A stretch of DNA of 64,000 nucleotides. It comes from Pyrenopolyporus hunteri (lineage: Eukaryota; Ascomycota; Sordariomycetes; Xylariales; Hypoxylaceae). Positions 38,639 through 53,690 of this stretch are shown piece after piece; within the stretch, counting starts at the first letter, position 1; each line of letters begins with the position of its first letter. The stretch is from the NCBI GenBank assembly GCA_902806595.1, contig CADCXC010000004.1:3286001-3350000 (forward strand), read 5' to 3'. Both the position numbers and the translations under genes were made by a program. Under the pieces are notes generated by a model. It was given only the letters and a program-made list of their open reading frames with translations, did not search any database and was not told the origin of the DNA.

Positions 38639-41600
38639 TATTAAACGATAAAAAAGTCGTTAATTAATAAATCGAAGGAAAAATATTATATAATCGTTTA
38701 ATATAAAAGTTTATAAAAAAAATATTATATTTATTATATTTATTTATATAAAAATATAATTAATTAACTTTACATTAATCGATATTTATATATTATTTTA
38801 AAATATATACTTTAAATCTTTATTATTTAAAACGACGAAATATTTAATAAAAATATATTTACCGTTATTATCGCTACGATAAATTCTTTAATATAAAATT
38901 ATATAATTATATTAATAATTTTTTTTTTCGTAATTTCCTTTTTTTTTTAATTATTAATAATAATAAATTTCCTTTTTTTTATTTTTTTACCTATTTTTAT
39001 AACTTTATCATAATATCATTTATATTAATAAACGTTTTTAACGTTTTATTAACATTACTTTTTATTATAACATCGATAAAGTTATTTTTTTTATAAATCC
39101 ATTTAATTTTCGTTATTTTTTACTTTTTATATAATTATCGAAATAATATAATATCGATTATAAGCCTTTTTTTTTTCGTAATACTTAATTTAATTAAACA
39201 TTTATAAAATAAATAAAAGTTAATATAAACAATAATAAAAAAATTTAAATAATTTAATTTTTTATTAATTAACGAAATCGTCGTTTTAAAAACCATTATT
39301 ATATCTACGCTATATATTATAACGTAAATTTCGCTTATTAAAATACTTCGTATAACGCGTTTTAATTTAATCGAATTTTAATAAATACTATTATTTTTAA
39401 TATTAAAAAATAATTTCGAAAACGTTTTATTTACGATAAATATAATATATTCGATTTAAAAACTTAAATTTTTATTATTCGTAAATAATTCGTCGACGAA
39501 AATAAATAATTTAATAATTTTTAAATTTAAAAATACGAATTATAATCTTCGATCGATATTTATTTTTTATTAATTAAATCGTTTATTAAATTTTATAATT
39601 TCGATAATTTTAAGTTTACGATGTTAAATTATTTCGGATATATTATATATAATTTTAAATTAATAAATCGACGTAATTTACGTTCTACGAGTACGTTATT
39701 ATACGTATTAATACGTTATATCGTTAATATTAATTTTAATAAAGGTAATTTTTTTTTTTAATTTTTTTAACGTAAATAAATTATTTCGTTAATTTTTATA
39801 ATAATAATATATTCGTTAAACATAATCGGGTAATTTATAATTAAATATTCTTTTAATTTAATTAAAAATCTTATTTTCTTTCGTTTTTAATTTTTTATTT
39901 AATCGAATATTTTATCGAATAATTCGAAGGTATCGTTAATTTATATATCTATTAATTCGAAATAATCGATCGATTTTAATATTAATAAATATAAATTATA
40001 CGTAAATATAATTATTTAAAACTTCTTTTTATAATATTTAAAATATATAATTTATTAATATATATTAGTTTTTATTATATTATATAAAAATCTTATAATT
40101 ATTATAATCGTATTAAAAAAATATTTAAATATAAAAGTAAAAAATAATCGAATTAAAATAATACGATTTAATTTTAACTTTAATTATATATAAACTTATA
40201 TAATATTACGTAATTAAACTTTTATTTCTTTTTTTATAAAATTAAATATAAATATTATAATTATTCGTTAATTTAATCGTTATATAATCGATAATTATAT
40301 TAATATTACTTTTTTATTTTTGTCGGTATAATTTTAAATAATAAGTTTAAATTTTTCGAAAAAATATAAAATATTTTTTTTTTAATTTTTCGAACGATAT
40401 AAAAATTAAATAATTAAATATCGTAAAATTTAACGGGATCGTATTTTTTAAACGAAAATACGTTTTTATCGATAAATTTTTTAATTTTTTTCGTATTTAA
40501 TTTTTTAAAAAGTTTTTTAAAAGTTATAATTTTTTTTTACGTAATTAAACGGTTAAAAGTTAATTTTTACGTTTTTTCGTAATTATATAAATAATAATAA
40601 CTTTTAATTTATTTTTATTATCGAGTGGTTTTCTACGTCTTCGTTTTTAAATTTTAAGTAAATTTTTCGGTGGTACGTATATTTTATTATCGTCGTTTTT
40701 TTATTAATCGAAATTAAAATCGAATTTTATAATCGAAATAAACGTTAATACGTTAATTATTATATTATAATTATACGATTTAATAATTATTATACGAAAA
40801 TTAACGAATTTATTATTTATTTTAACGATATACATTTCGCTGTTTTTAATAATTAACGTATATGGATTTTTTCAATCGTTTTTTTCGCGGTAAATATATA
40901 TTTTTAATTATAATAATAAATTTAACGTATCGAATATATTCGAATCATTTTTTATATCAAAAGTATCGATTATTTATCGTTTCGTTTTAATTTTATTTAT
41001 TTTAACTATAACTTTTTTTAATCGTCGTTTTTTTAATTTTTAAAAATGATATTATAAGTAAATTATTAATTAATCGTAAATACGCGTTAAATATTAATAA
41101 CGTAAATATTAATCCGTTAAATTTTACGATGTCGTTAATAACTTTTATAATTATTTATAATATATATTCGAATTTTACGTTAAATAAATTTTTAAATATA
41201 ACTTTAAAAATTTACCGTAATAATTTATAATATCGTTTTAATTTATTTTTTAAATTATAAAATTTAACGGATATTTCTTTAATTATAATATTTAAAACTT
41301 TAATATTAATCGTAAATTCGTTAATAATAAAGTTTTTTTCGATATTATAAATAATATTATCGAATAAATTTGAATAAATATTAATTTATATTATTTATAA
41401 TATATTTTAAATATATTTTATTATTATATTTTTTAAGAATTTCGTAATTTAATATGCCGTAATTTAATTAATAATATAAAATATTAATTTCGTATTAATA
41501 TATATTATATCGACGAGTATATTATAATTAAAATCGACGTTATTTTTAATAATAAATTTAAATCGTTTCGATCGATTATTATATATTTAACATTAATGGT

Positions 41601-44600
41601 AATATTTATTAATTTTATCGATTAAAGTTTTATTAAAATTATTATATTTTATTTTAATAAATAAACGATATAATTTATTTATTATAAAATAATTAAATCG
41701 TCGATAAATTTAATAAAATTTAATTTTTATAAAGTAGTAATAAATAATTATAAAATTATAATCGTTAAATAAAAATTATAAATATTTTTATTTATAAATA
41801 ATAAAATACTTTTTATTTTTATATGTAAATACGTTTTTAATATTATTAAAATATATATTAAAACGGTTTATATTTTTAAAATATAATAAAAATAATATAT
41901 TTAATAATATAATTTAAAACGTAATAAATTTAAATAGTATAAATATGTAAACGATATTTAAATTTCGTTATTTTACGTTATCGTTAAATCGAATAATATA
42001 ACGTTTTATTATTTTAATATTTAAAAATATATATAAATATAATCGTTATAAAACTTTAAATTAAAATTTACCGTTAAATAAAATTTCGATTATTTTTATA
42101 TTCGATATAATACTTTAAAATATATTAACGTATTAATCGTTAAAATAAAACGTAATATCGTGTAAAATATCGTAAGTCGTAAAATTAAAAACGTCGGTTA
42201 CGATTATCGCATAAAACGTTATTTAATTTACGAATATATTTACTACGTTTTAATTATTAACTTCGCCGTAAATAATAAAATAATAATTTAAAATAACGAT
42301 CGATAATTTTTCGTCGTTTTTATTATTTTTTTAAATATATTAAATATTATAATTTTATTTATCGTCGTTATTATTATTTCTTTATACGTTAATTTTTTCG
42401 TAATCGAATAAAAATTAATTATAATTTTCGTTAATATTTTTAAAATCGAAATTTCGCTTTTATATATAACGTCGTTAATTTATATGTTTATTTTATCGTT
42501 TTAAAGTAAAATGTTTTATAAATTAACATTTCGTTTTATTATATATAAAGTATTTTTTTTAACGTTACGATTTTTTAATACGTTATAAAACTTTATTATA
42601 TAATCGAAATTAACTTTTATTATTACGATAAATCTAATTAATTTAATATTAATTTAATATTTTTTAATTATAACTTATATTATATAATTTAATACGATAT
42701 ATTATATCGATAATAATTTAAAAATTTAAATAAATACCATCGAATGTATTTAATTATCGAAGAATTATAACGTAAAAAATAAAATATTTTTATACGGTAA
42801 TTATGATATTTTTTTTAAAATTATAATCGATTACGTAATTAATGATTAATCTTTTTTAAATACGTTAAATTTTTTCGATTAATAATTTTATTTAAATAAA
42901 TAAGTTTTTATTAAAATTTTCCTTTATAATTAAAAATATTATTATTTAACGTTATTTAATTATATACATCTATTAATTTTTTAATAAATAAAAATACATT
43001 TTTATACGTTTAATCATATTTTAAAAAATATAATTTATATCGATTAATTAATCGTAATAATATTATTATATTCGTTTTTTTAACATCGTTAAATAAATAT
43101 TAACATACATATATTTTTTAACTTTAATTTTATAATATAAATTTTTAAAAACTTTAATTTTTTCGTTTATAATATTATATTTATTACCTTTAAACTTATA
43201 ATCATCGTTATTATATATTTTAATAAAGTTAATAAAAATACGTAATAAATTAAAATTTATTAAATATTAATATATTTATTAAATTAATTATAAACGATAT
43301 AACGATTATAAATTTCGTTATTATTATAAAATAATATAACGTTATTAATCGAGTTAATATTATAATTATTATAATATTAATTATTATATCGATTATTATT
43401 AAAGGATAATATAATATTATTAATCGATTTATTATTAAAAAATAATAAAAATAATAAATTATTATTAATCGAATTATTATTAAATTAATTATTATATTAT
43501 AAAATCTTAAAATTATTTTAATAATTATACTATAATATCTTTTATATTATTAAATATTATAAATATTATTACGATAATTTTAAAAATCATTAACTACTTT
43601 AATTACGATTAATTTAAAAGTTTTTAATCGGTTAAAAAAATATATTTTTATTAAAATTTTCATAAAAAAATAAAATTACTTTTATTAATAAATTCGTTAA
43701 ATTATTCTTTAATTATTTCTTTAATAATATCTTTTAAAAATAATAAAAATTTAATAAATTTAACTATTTTTATTAATCTTTTAACGTAAATATAAACGTT
43801 TTTAATATATACGCCATATTTTTATAAATAATTAATTCCTTTAATACGTAATTATTTAATTATATGTTAAAATTATTCTTCGTCTTAATTATCGAAATTT
43901 TCTTTAAATCGTCATTATAATTAAACGTTAAAAAAGTTATTACTATATATTTAAAAACACTCTATAAAATAAATATTTAAAACTTTTAATTTTATTTTAT
44001 TAAAATTAAATTTTTTAAAATTTAAACCCGCATAATTTAAATCAATAAAATCCTTTTAAATTTTACCTATTTTCGATATTATATAAATAAATTTTAATTA
44101 ATTAATAAATTTAATATTATAACATTTCGTTAAAAATAAAAAAATTTCTTTTTATTTATATAAAAGAAAATTTTTAATTATAATTATCTAATAATAATAA
44201 TCGATATAAAAAAAATAAAATAAAATAAAAAAAAATAATAAATAAATCGATTTAAAAATCTTTTCGTAAATAATCGAACCGTTAATATATATACGCCTTA
44301 AATTTAATTAATCGAAAATAAAAATCTATAAAAATTAAAATAACCGTTTTCGTATTTAATTAATTATTATTAATATAAAACGCCTTAAATAATTAATTAA
44401 ATATAATAATAAAATCTTTCGTACGTAATAAACATAAATTTATTAACGTTTTTTTATATATCGTATATAAATATCACTTAATATATTATATACGATACAC
44501 TACGCCTCGAAATTTTTAAAATAACACGATTAATTTTACGTTTTTAAAAACTATTAACGTAAAACACCTCAAATTTTTAAAAATAATTTAATAATTAATC

Positions 44601-45043
44601 GCCTTTTTTTATTAAAACTCATTCGTTCGATCGTATTTTAATATTTCTTTAAATTAAACTATAATAAAATAAACGATCCTTTTACATCTTAAACCTTTTT
44701 AAATTCGTAAATTTCCTTTTAATAAAAACCTTACTATCTATATTTAATTTATTAATTAAATATTAATTAATATTAAACGATAAAAAAATCGTTAATTAAT
44801 AAATCGAAAGAAAAATATTATATAATTATTTAATATAAAAGTTTACGAAAAAAATATTATATTTATTATATTTATTTATATAAAAATATAATCAATTAAC
44901 TTTACACTAATCGATATTTATATACCGTTTCAAAGTATATACCTTAAATCCTCGTTATTTAAAATAATAAAACACTTAATAAAAACATATCTACCGTTAT
45001 TACCGTTACGATAAATTCTTTAATATAAAATTATATAACTACA
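38639..45043 (-). mobile_element. C1: Ty1/copia LTR retrotransposon, minus strand, RIP-degraded
   Basis: LTRs lie at 38639-38910 and about 44772-45043, with a perfect duplication TTAAA at 38634-38638 and 45044-45048. The right end keeps the canonical CA (TG on the element's own strand, TGTAGTTATATAA). The element is the reverse complement of C2 along its length, and at 6405 bp gives the undisturbed size of the family. Copia identity comes from the clearer RNase H reading in C2. The plus strand here keeps many C residues outside CpG and few such G. Confidence 0.85.
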
Positions 45044-47450
45044 TTAAATATATTATTATTATTATTATAAATAATTAAATACGTAAATTTCGTTATATCG
45101 AATTAGATTTTTTAAATTTACGTTTTTATATTTTTATTAATAAATTTTTTATAAATAATAAAAATTTTATCGATTAAAATAATAAAATATAAATTATTAA
45201 TAATATTATTTATTAATTATTTATTAAATGTAAACGAATTATTTATAATATATTTATTAATAAAATTTATAAAATAATTTAAAATTTTAACGTCGATTAT
45301 ATTTTTTATTATATAATTAATATTATTTTAAAATATTTATTATTTTTTAAAAATTTTTTTATATTATATATTATTTTTTTATCGTTATATTAATATTTAA
45401 TATAAATGAAAAATATTAATAAAAAAATTAATAATTAATTTTATAATTTTAAAATAATTTTATAAAAATCGAAAAATCGATGATATTTAATAAATATATA
45501 AATCGTATAATTTTACGAACGTAATAACGAAAGCGTTTTTTAATAAAATTATACGAAATTTAATAAAAAAATTATATTTAATTTAAAATTAAAAAAATAA
45601 ATAAAACGAAAAATTTAATTAATAATTCGTAATTAATTAATTACGAAAAAAATAAAATAAATAATAATTAATTAATTTATATATATATTATTTCGTAATA
45701 CGTATTTTAAAAAAAATATTTATATATTTTTATTTATATAATTATATAATTTTATATTAAAAAATTTACCGTAACGATAATAATAATAAATATATTTTTA
45801 TTAAATGTTTCGTTATTTTAAATAATAAAAATTTAAAATATATATTTTAAAAAAATATATAAATATCGATTAATACGAAATTAATTAATTATATTTTTAT
45901 ATAAATAAATATAATTAATATAATATTCTTTTCGTAATTTTTTTATTATACGATTATATAATATTTTTCTTTCGATTTATTAATTAATAATTTTTTTATT
46001 ATTTAATATTAATTAATATTTAATTAATAAATTAAATATAAATAATAAAATTTTTATTAAAAAAAAATTTACGAATTTAAAAAAATTTAAAATACGAAAA
46101 AATTATTTATTTTATTATAATTTAATTTAAAAAAATATTAAAATTCGATCGAATAAATAAATTTTAATAAAAAAAAATAATTAATTATTAAATTATTTTT
46201 AAAAATTTAAAACGTTTTACGTTAATAATTTTTAAAAATATAAAATTAATTATATTATTTTAAAAATTTTAAAACGTAATGTATCGTATATAATATATTA
46301 AATAATATTTATATATAATATATAAAAAAACGTTAATAAATTTATATTTATTACGTACGAAAAATTTTATTATCGTATTTAATTAATTATTTAAAACGTT
46401 TTATATTAATAATAATTAATTAAATACGAAAATAATTATTTTAATTTTTATAAATTTTTATTTTCGATTAATTAAATTCGAAATATATATATATTAACGG
46501 TTTAATTATTTACGAAAAAATCTTTAAATCGATTTATTTATTATTTTATTTTATTTTATTTTATTTTATTTTATTTTTTTATATCGATTATCGTCATTAA
46601 ATAATTATAAATAAAAAAAATTTTTTTATATAAATAAAAAGAAAATTTTTTTATTTTCGATAAAATATTATAATATTAAATTTATTAATTAATTAAAATT
46701 TATTTATATAATGTTAAAAATAAATAAAATTTAAAAAAATTTTATTAATTTAAATTATATAAATTTAAATTTTAAAAAATTTAATTTTAATAAAATAAAA
46801 TTAAAAATTTTAAATATTTATTTCGTAAAATATTTTTAAATATATAATGATAACTTTTTTAACGTTCGATTATAACGACAATTTAAAAAAAATTTCGATA
46901 ATTAAAACGAAAAATAATTTTAATATATAATTAAATAATCACGTATTAAAAAAATCGATTATTTATAAAAATATAACGTATATATTAAAAATATTCGTAT
47001 TTATATTAAAAAATTAACGAAAATAATTAAAGTTATTAAATTTTTATTATTTTTAAAAAATATCGTTAAAAAAATAATTAAAAAATAATTTAACGAATTT
47101 ATTAATAAAAATAATTTTATTTTTTACGAAAATTTTAATAAAAATATATTTTTTTAATCGATTAAAAACTTTTAAATTAATCGTAATTATAATAATTAAT
47201 AATTTTTCAAATTATCGTAATAATATTTATAATATTTAACGATACGAAAAATATTATAATATAATTATCGAAATAATTTTAAAATTTTATAATATAATAA
47301 TCGATTTAATAATAATTTATTATTTTTATTATTTTTTAATAATAAATTAATTAATAATATTATATTATTTTTAAATAATAATTAATATAATAATCGATAT
47401 TATAATAATTATAATATTAATTTAATTAATAACGTTATATTATTTTATAA

Positions 47451-48406
47451 TTAAAAGTTACCCCCGTAAAATAATATAATAACCTTCGATTTTCTTCGAA
47501 TTTTACGATTATTTTTATAATTATATACTTTTTAATATAACTATTAATATAATTTTTAATATAACTTTTAATATAATTTTTAATATAATTTTCGTAGTAT
47601 TGTTTAATTTTTACGAAAAATTACTCGTGTTACTTTTCGAAAAACCGTCGTAAAAAATTATTTTATATTATTTTTCGAATAAACCGTCGCGAATAATTAC
47701 CTATATAACCCTTTTATACTTAACTTTAAATATATAATTCGAATAATTTTTCGAAAAATACTACGAAAAATACGTCGAATAAAAATTAAATCTATATAAT
47801 TAAATTTATATAATTAAATTTATATCTATTATTAAATTTATACTTATAATTAAATTTATACCTATAATTAAATTTATATAATTCGATTTTTTTAAATCGA
47901 ATTATACGTTAAATTAAAATTAAATTTATATAATTAAATTTATATAATTCGATTTATTTAATTCGATTTATTTAATTCGATTTATTTAATTCGATTTATT
48001 TAATTCGATTTATTTAATTCGATTTATTTAATTCGATTTTTTTAAATCGAATTATACGTTAAATTAAAATTAAATTTATATTTATAATTAAATTAATTTA
48101 ATTAATAAAATCGTTTATTAAAATGTAAATAACTTTAAATGTAATAGTCGCGATATATATGACGGTTTAATTAAACGGTTTAATTAATTAAATAAAAGCG
48201 TAATACGAGTCGTTACGTAAAGCGTACGCGTGGTTAATTAACGTAACGTAACGTAACGTAACGTGGCGTAGTATAATGTAAGGTGTGGTTAATATAACGT
48301 AAAAAGTATAACTCGTGAATTTTTACGTAATTAATTTTTGCTTTTTTTTTCGAATTTTTTTTTTAAGAAAAAAATTCGAGATAATATTTTAAGGAAATTT
48401 CGAATA
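47451..48406 (-). repeat. E2: family E repeat, inverted, inside C2
   Basis: The reverse-complement E copy is cleanly inserted. Comparison with C1 (around 43300-43345) shows the uninterrupted site, with a target duplication of at most 2 bp. It contains about two minisatellite units (47600-47700), 12-bp TTCGATTTATTTA-type arrays (47940-48050) and the ACGTA/ACGTT array. The stretch 48140-48400 keeps unusual G content (GTAAGGTGTGG), so it is the least degraded E segment. Confidence 0.75.
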
Positions 48407-50128
48407 TAATAATGAAATTTATAACCGTTATATTATTTATAATTAATTTAATAAATATATTAATATTTAATAAATTTTAATTCGTTACGTATTTTTATTA
48501 ATTTTATTAAAATATATAATAATAACGATTATAAATTTAAAAATAATAAATACGATATTATAAATAAAAAAATTAAAGTTTTTAAAAATTTATATTATAA
48601 AATTAAAATTAAAAAATATATATACGTTAATATATATTTAACGATATTAAAAAAATAAATATAATAATATTATTATAATTAATTAATCGATATAAATTAT
48701 ATTTTTTAAAATATAATTAAACGTATAAAAACGTATTTTTATTTATTAAAAAATTAATAAATATATATAATTAAATAATATTAAACGAAAATATTTTTAA
48801 TTATAAAAAAATTTTTTAATAAAAATTTATTTATTTAAATAAAATTATTAATTAAAAAAATTTAATATATTTAAAAAAATTAATTATTAATTATATAATC
48901 GATTATAATTTTAAAAAAAATATTATGATTATTATATAAAAATATTTTATTTTTTACGTTATAATTTTTCGATAATTAAATATATTCGATAATATTTATT
49001 TAAATTTTTAAATTATTATCGATATAATATATCGTATTAAATTATATAATATAAATTATAATTAAAAAATATCGAATTAATATTAAATTAATTAAATTTA
49101 TCGTAATAATAAAAATTAATTTCGATTACGTAATAAAATTTTATAACGTATTAAAAAATTATAACGTTAAAAAAATATTTTATATATAATAAAATAAAAT
49201 GTTAATTTATAAAATATTTTATTTTAAAACGACGAAATAAACGTATAAATTAATAACGTTACGTATAAAAACGAAATTTCGATTTTAAAAATATTAACGA
49301 AAATTATAATTAATTTTTATTCGATTATAAAAAAATCGACGTACGAAAAAATAATAATAACGATAATAAATAAAATTACGATATTTAATATATTTTAAAA
49401 AATAATAAAAATAACGAAAAATTATCGATCGTTATTTTAAATTATTATTTTATTATTTATAATAAAATTAACGATTAAAACGTAGTAAATATATTTATAA
49501 ATTAAACGATATTTTATATAATAATTATAATTAACGTTTTTAATTTTACGATTTACGATATTTTATATAATATTATATTTTATTTTAATAATCGATACGT
49601 TAATATATTTTAAAATATTATATTAAATATAAAAATAATCGCAATTTTATTTAACGGCGAATTTTAATTTAAAGTTTTATAATAATTATATTTATATATA
49701 TTTTTAAAGATTAAAATAATAAAATATTATATTATTTAATTTAACGATAAAGTAAAATAATAAAATTTAAATATTATTTACGTATTTATATCGTTTAAAT
49801 TTATTACGTTTTAAATTATATTATTAAATATATCGTTTTTATTATATTTTAAAAATATAAATCGTTTTAATATATATTTTAATAATATTAAAAACGTATT
49901 TATATATAAAAATAAAAAATATTTTATCGTTTATAAATAAAAATATTTATAATTTTTATTTAACGATTATAATTTTATAATTAATTATTATTATTTTATA
50001 AAAATCGAATTTTATTAAATTTATCGACGATTTAATTATTTTATAATAAATAAATTATATCGTTTATTTATTAAAATAAATTATAATAATTTCGATAAAA
50101 TTTTAATCGATAAAATTAATAAATATTA

Positions 50129-51101
50129 TATTCGAAGTTTTTTCGAAATATTATTTCGAATTTTTTTTTTAAAAAAAAAAATCGAAAAAAAGTAAAAATT
50201 AATTACGTAAAAATTCACAAGTTACATTTTTTACGTTATATTAATTATATATTATATTACATTATATTACGTTACGTTACGTTACGTTACGTTAATTAAT
50301 TACGCGTACGTTTTAAGTAACGATTTATATTATATTTTTATTTAATTAATTAAATCGTTTAATTAAATCGTTATATATATTACGATTATTACATTTAAAA
50401 TTATTCGTATTTTAATAAATAATTTTATTAATTAAATTAATTTAATTAAATTAATTTAATTATAAATATAATTTTAATTTTAATTTAACGTATAATTTAA
50501 TTTAAAAAAATCGAATTAAATAAATCGAATTAAATAAATTTAATTTTAATTTAACGTATAATTTAATTTAAAAAAATCGAATTAAATAAATTTATACGAA
50601 AAATTCGAATTATATAAATTTAATAATAAATATAAATTTAATAATAAATATAAATTTAATTATAAATATAAATTTAATTATAAATATAAATTTAATTATA
50701 AATATAAATTTAATTATATAAATTTAATTATATAAATTTAATTTTTATTCGACGTATTTTTCGTAGTATTTTTCGAAAAATTATTCGAATTATATATTTA
50801 AAGTTAAGTATAAAAGGGTTATACGGGTGGTTATTCGTCACGGTTTTATCGAAAAGTAATATAAGTGGTTTTTCGCGACGGTTTTATCGAAAGGTAATAA
50901 GCGTGGCTTTTCGCGACGGCTTTTCGAATAATAATACGGGTGGATTTTCGTAAAAGTTAAAAAATATTATGAAAATTATATTAAAAGTTATATTAAAAGT
51001 TATATTAATAGTTACATTAAAAAGTATATAATTATAGAAATAATCGTAAAATTCGAAGAAAATCGAAAGTTATTATATTATTTTACGAGGGTAATTTTTA
51101 A
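50129..51101 (+). repeat. E3: family E repeat, direct, inside C2
   Basis: It starts TATTCGAAG and ends GTAATTTTTAA. Comparison with C1 near 41590 gives the empty site. It has the poly-T/poly-A hairpin, ACGTT array (50265-50295), AT repeat block (50460-50750) and three minisatellite units (about 50838-50940). Removing E3 and E2 restores the copia element length. Confidence 0.75.
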
Positions 51102-53159
51102 TTATTAATGTTAAATATATAATAATTAATCGAAACGATTTAAATTTATTATTAAAAATAACGTTAATTTTAATTATAATATATTTATTAACGTAATATA
51201 TATTAATATAAAATTAATATTTTATATTATTTATTAAATTATAATATATTAAATTATAAAATTTTTAAAAAATATAATAATAAAATATATTTAAAATATA
51301 TTATAAATAATATAAATTAATATTTATTTAAATTTATTCGACGATATTATTTACGATATTTAAAAAAATTTTATTATTAATAAATTAACGATTAATATTA
51401 AAGTTTTAAATATTATAATTAAAAAAATATCCGTTAAATTTTATAATTTAATAAATAAATTAAAACGATATTATAAATCGTTACGACGAATTTTTAAAAT
51501 TATATTTAAAAATTTATTTAATGTAAAATTCGAATATATATTATAAATAATTATAAAAACTATTAACGATATCGTAAAATTTAACGGATTAATATTTACG
51601 TTATTAATATTTAACGTATATTTACGATTAATCGATAATTTATTTATAATATTATTTTTAAAAATTAAAAAAACGACGATTAAAAAAATTATAATTAAAA
51701 TAAATAAAATTAAAATAAAACGATAAATAATCGATATTTTTAATATAAAAATAATTCGAATATTTTCGATATATTAAATATATTTTTATAGTTAAAAATA
51801 TATATTTACCGCGAAAAAAACGGTTAAAAAATTTATATACGTTAATTATTAAAAACGACGAAACGTATATCGTTAAAATAAATAATAAATTTATTAACTT
51901 TCGTATAATAATTATTAAATTATATAATTATAATATAATAATTAATATATTAAAATTTATTTCGATTATAAAATTCGATTTTAATTTCGATTAATAAAAA
52001 AACGACGATAATAAAATATACGTATTATTAAAAATTTTATTTAAAATTTAAAAACGAAAACGTAAAAAACTATTCGATAATAAAAATAAATCGAAAATTA
52101 TTATTATTTATATAATTACGAAAAAATACGATAATTAATTTTTAATCGTTTAATTATATAAAAAAAAATTATAATTTTTAAAATTTTTTTTAAAAAATTA
52201 AATGCGAAGGAAATTAAAAGATTTATCGATAAAAATGTATTTTTATTTAAAAAGTATAATCCCGTTAAATTTTACGATAGTTAATTATTTAATATTCGTA
52301 TTATTCGAAAAATTAAAAGAAAAAATATTTTATATTTTTTCGAAAAATTTAAATTTATTATTTAAAATTATAACGACGAAAATAAAAAAAATAATATTAA
52401 TATAATTACCGATTATATAACGATTAAATTAATAAGTAATTATAATATTAATATTTATTTTTATAAAAAAAATAAAAGTTTAATTATACGATATTATATA
52501 AATTTATATATAATTAAAGTTAAAATTAAATCGTATCGTTTTAATTCGATTACTTTTTATTTTTATATTTAAATATTTTTTTAATACGATTATAATAATC
52601 GTAAAACTTTTATATAATATAATAAAAATTAATATATATTAATAAATTATATATTTTAAATATTATAAAAAAAAGTTTTAAATAATTATATTTACGTATA
52701 ATTTATATTTATTAATATTAAAATTAATCGATTATTTCGAATTAATAAATATATAAATTAACGATATTTTCGAATTATTCGATGAAATATTCGATTAAAT
52801 AAAAAATTAAAAATAAAAAAAAATAAGGTTTTTAATTAAATTAAAAGAATATTTAATTATAAATTATCCGATTATTTTTAACGGATATATTATTATTATA
52901 AAAATTAACGAAATAATTTATTTACGTTAAAAAAATTAAAAAAAAATTATTTTTATTAAAAACGATGTTAACGATATAACGTATTAATATGTTTAATAAC
53001 GTGTTCGTAAAGTATATATCGTATCGATTTATTAATTTAAAATTACGTATAATATATTCGAAGTAATTTAATATCGTAAATTTAAAATTATTAAAATTAC
53101 GAAATTTAATAAACGATTTAATTAATAAAAACTAAATATTAATCGAAAATTATAATTTA

Positions 53160-53690
53160 TACTTTTAAATTTAAAAATTATTAAATTATTTATTTTTATC
53201 GACGAATTATTTACGAATAATAAAAATTTAAATTTTTAAATTAAATATATTATATTTATTATAAACGAAATATTTTCGAAATTATTTTTCAATATTAAAG
53301 GTAATATTATTTATTAAAATTCGATTAAATTAAAATATATTATACGAAGTATTTTAATAAACGAAATTTACGTTATAATATATAATGTAGATATAATAAT
53401 AATTTTTAAAATAACGATTTTATTAATTAATAAAAAATTAAATTATTTAAATTTTTTTATTATTATTTATATTAATTTTTATTTATTTTATAAGTGTTTA
53501 TTTAAATTAAATATTACGAAATAAAAAAGGTTTATAATCGATATTATATTATTTTAATAATCGTATGAAAAACGAAAAATAACGGAAATTAAATAAATTT
53601 ATAAAAAAAATAATTTTATCGATATTATAACGAAAAATAACGTTAATAAAACGTTAAAAATATTTATTAATATAAATAATATTACGATAA
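53160..53690 (+). pseudogene. Copia RNase H remnant of C2
   Basis: One frame gives the order FIDELFTNNKNL, then IIY-NSIKLKYIIRSILINE, then KCLFKLNITK, KRFIIDIILF, SYEKRKITEIK and IDIITKNN. This is recognisable as the C-terminal RNase H and tail of fungal Ty1/copia polyproteins. Many tryptophan and glutamine positions are now stops, as expected from TGG/CAG to TAA/TAG. Confidence 0.8.

Noticed and set aside
29179..48406. One large DNA transposon bounded by the inverted E1 and E2 copies
   Set aside because: E2 lies cleanly inside copia C2 and E1 has different flanks. The inverted arrangement is a by-product of independent E insertions.
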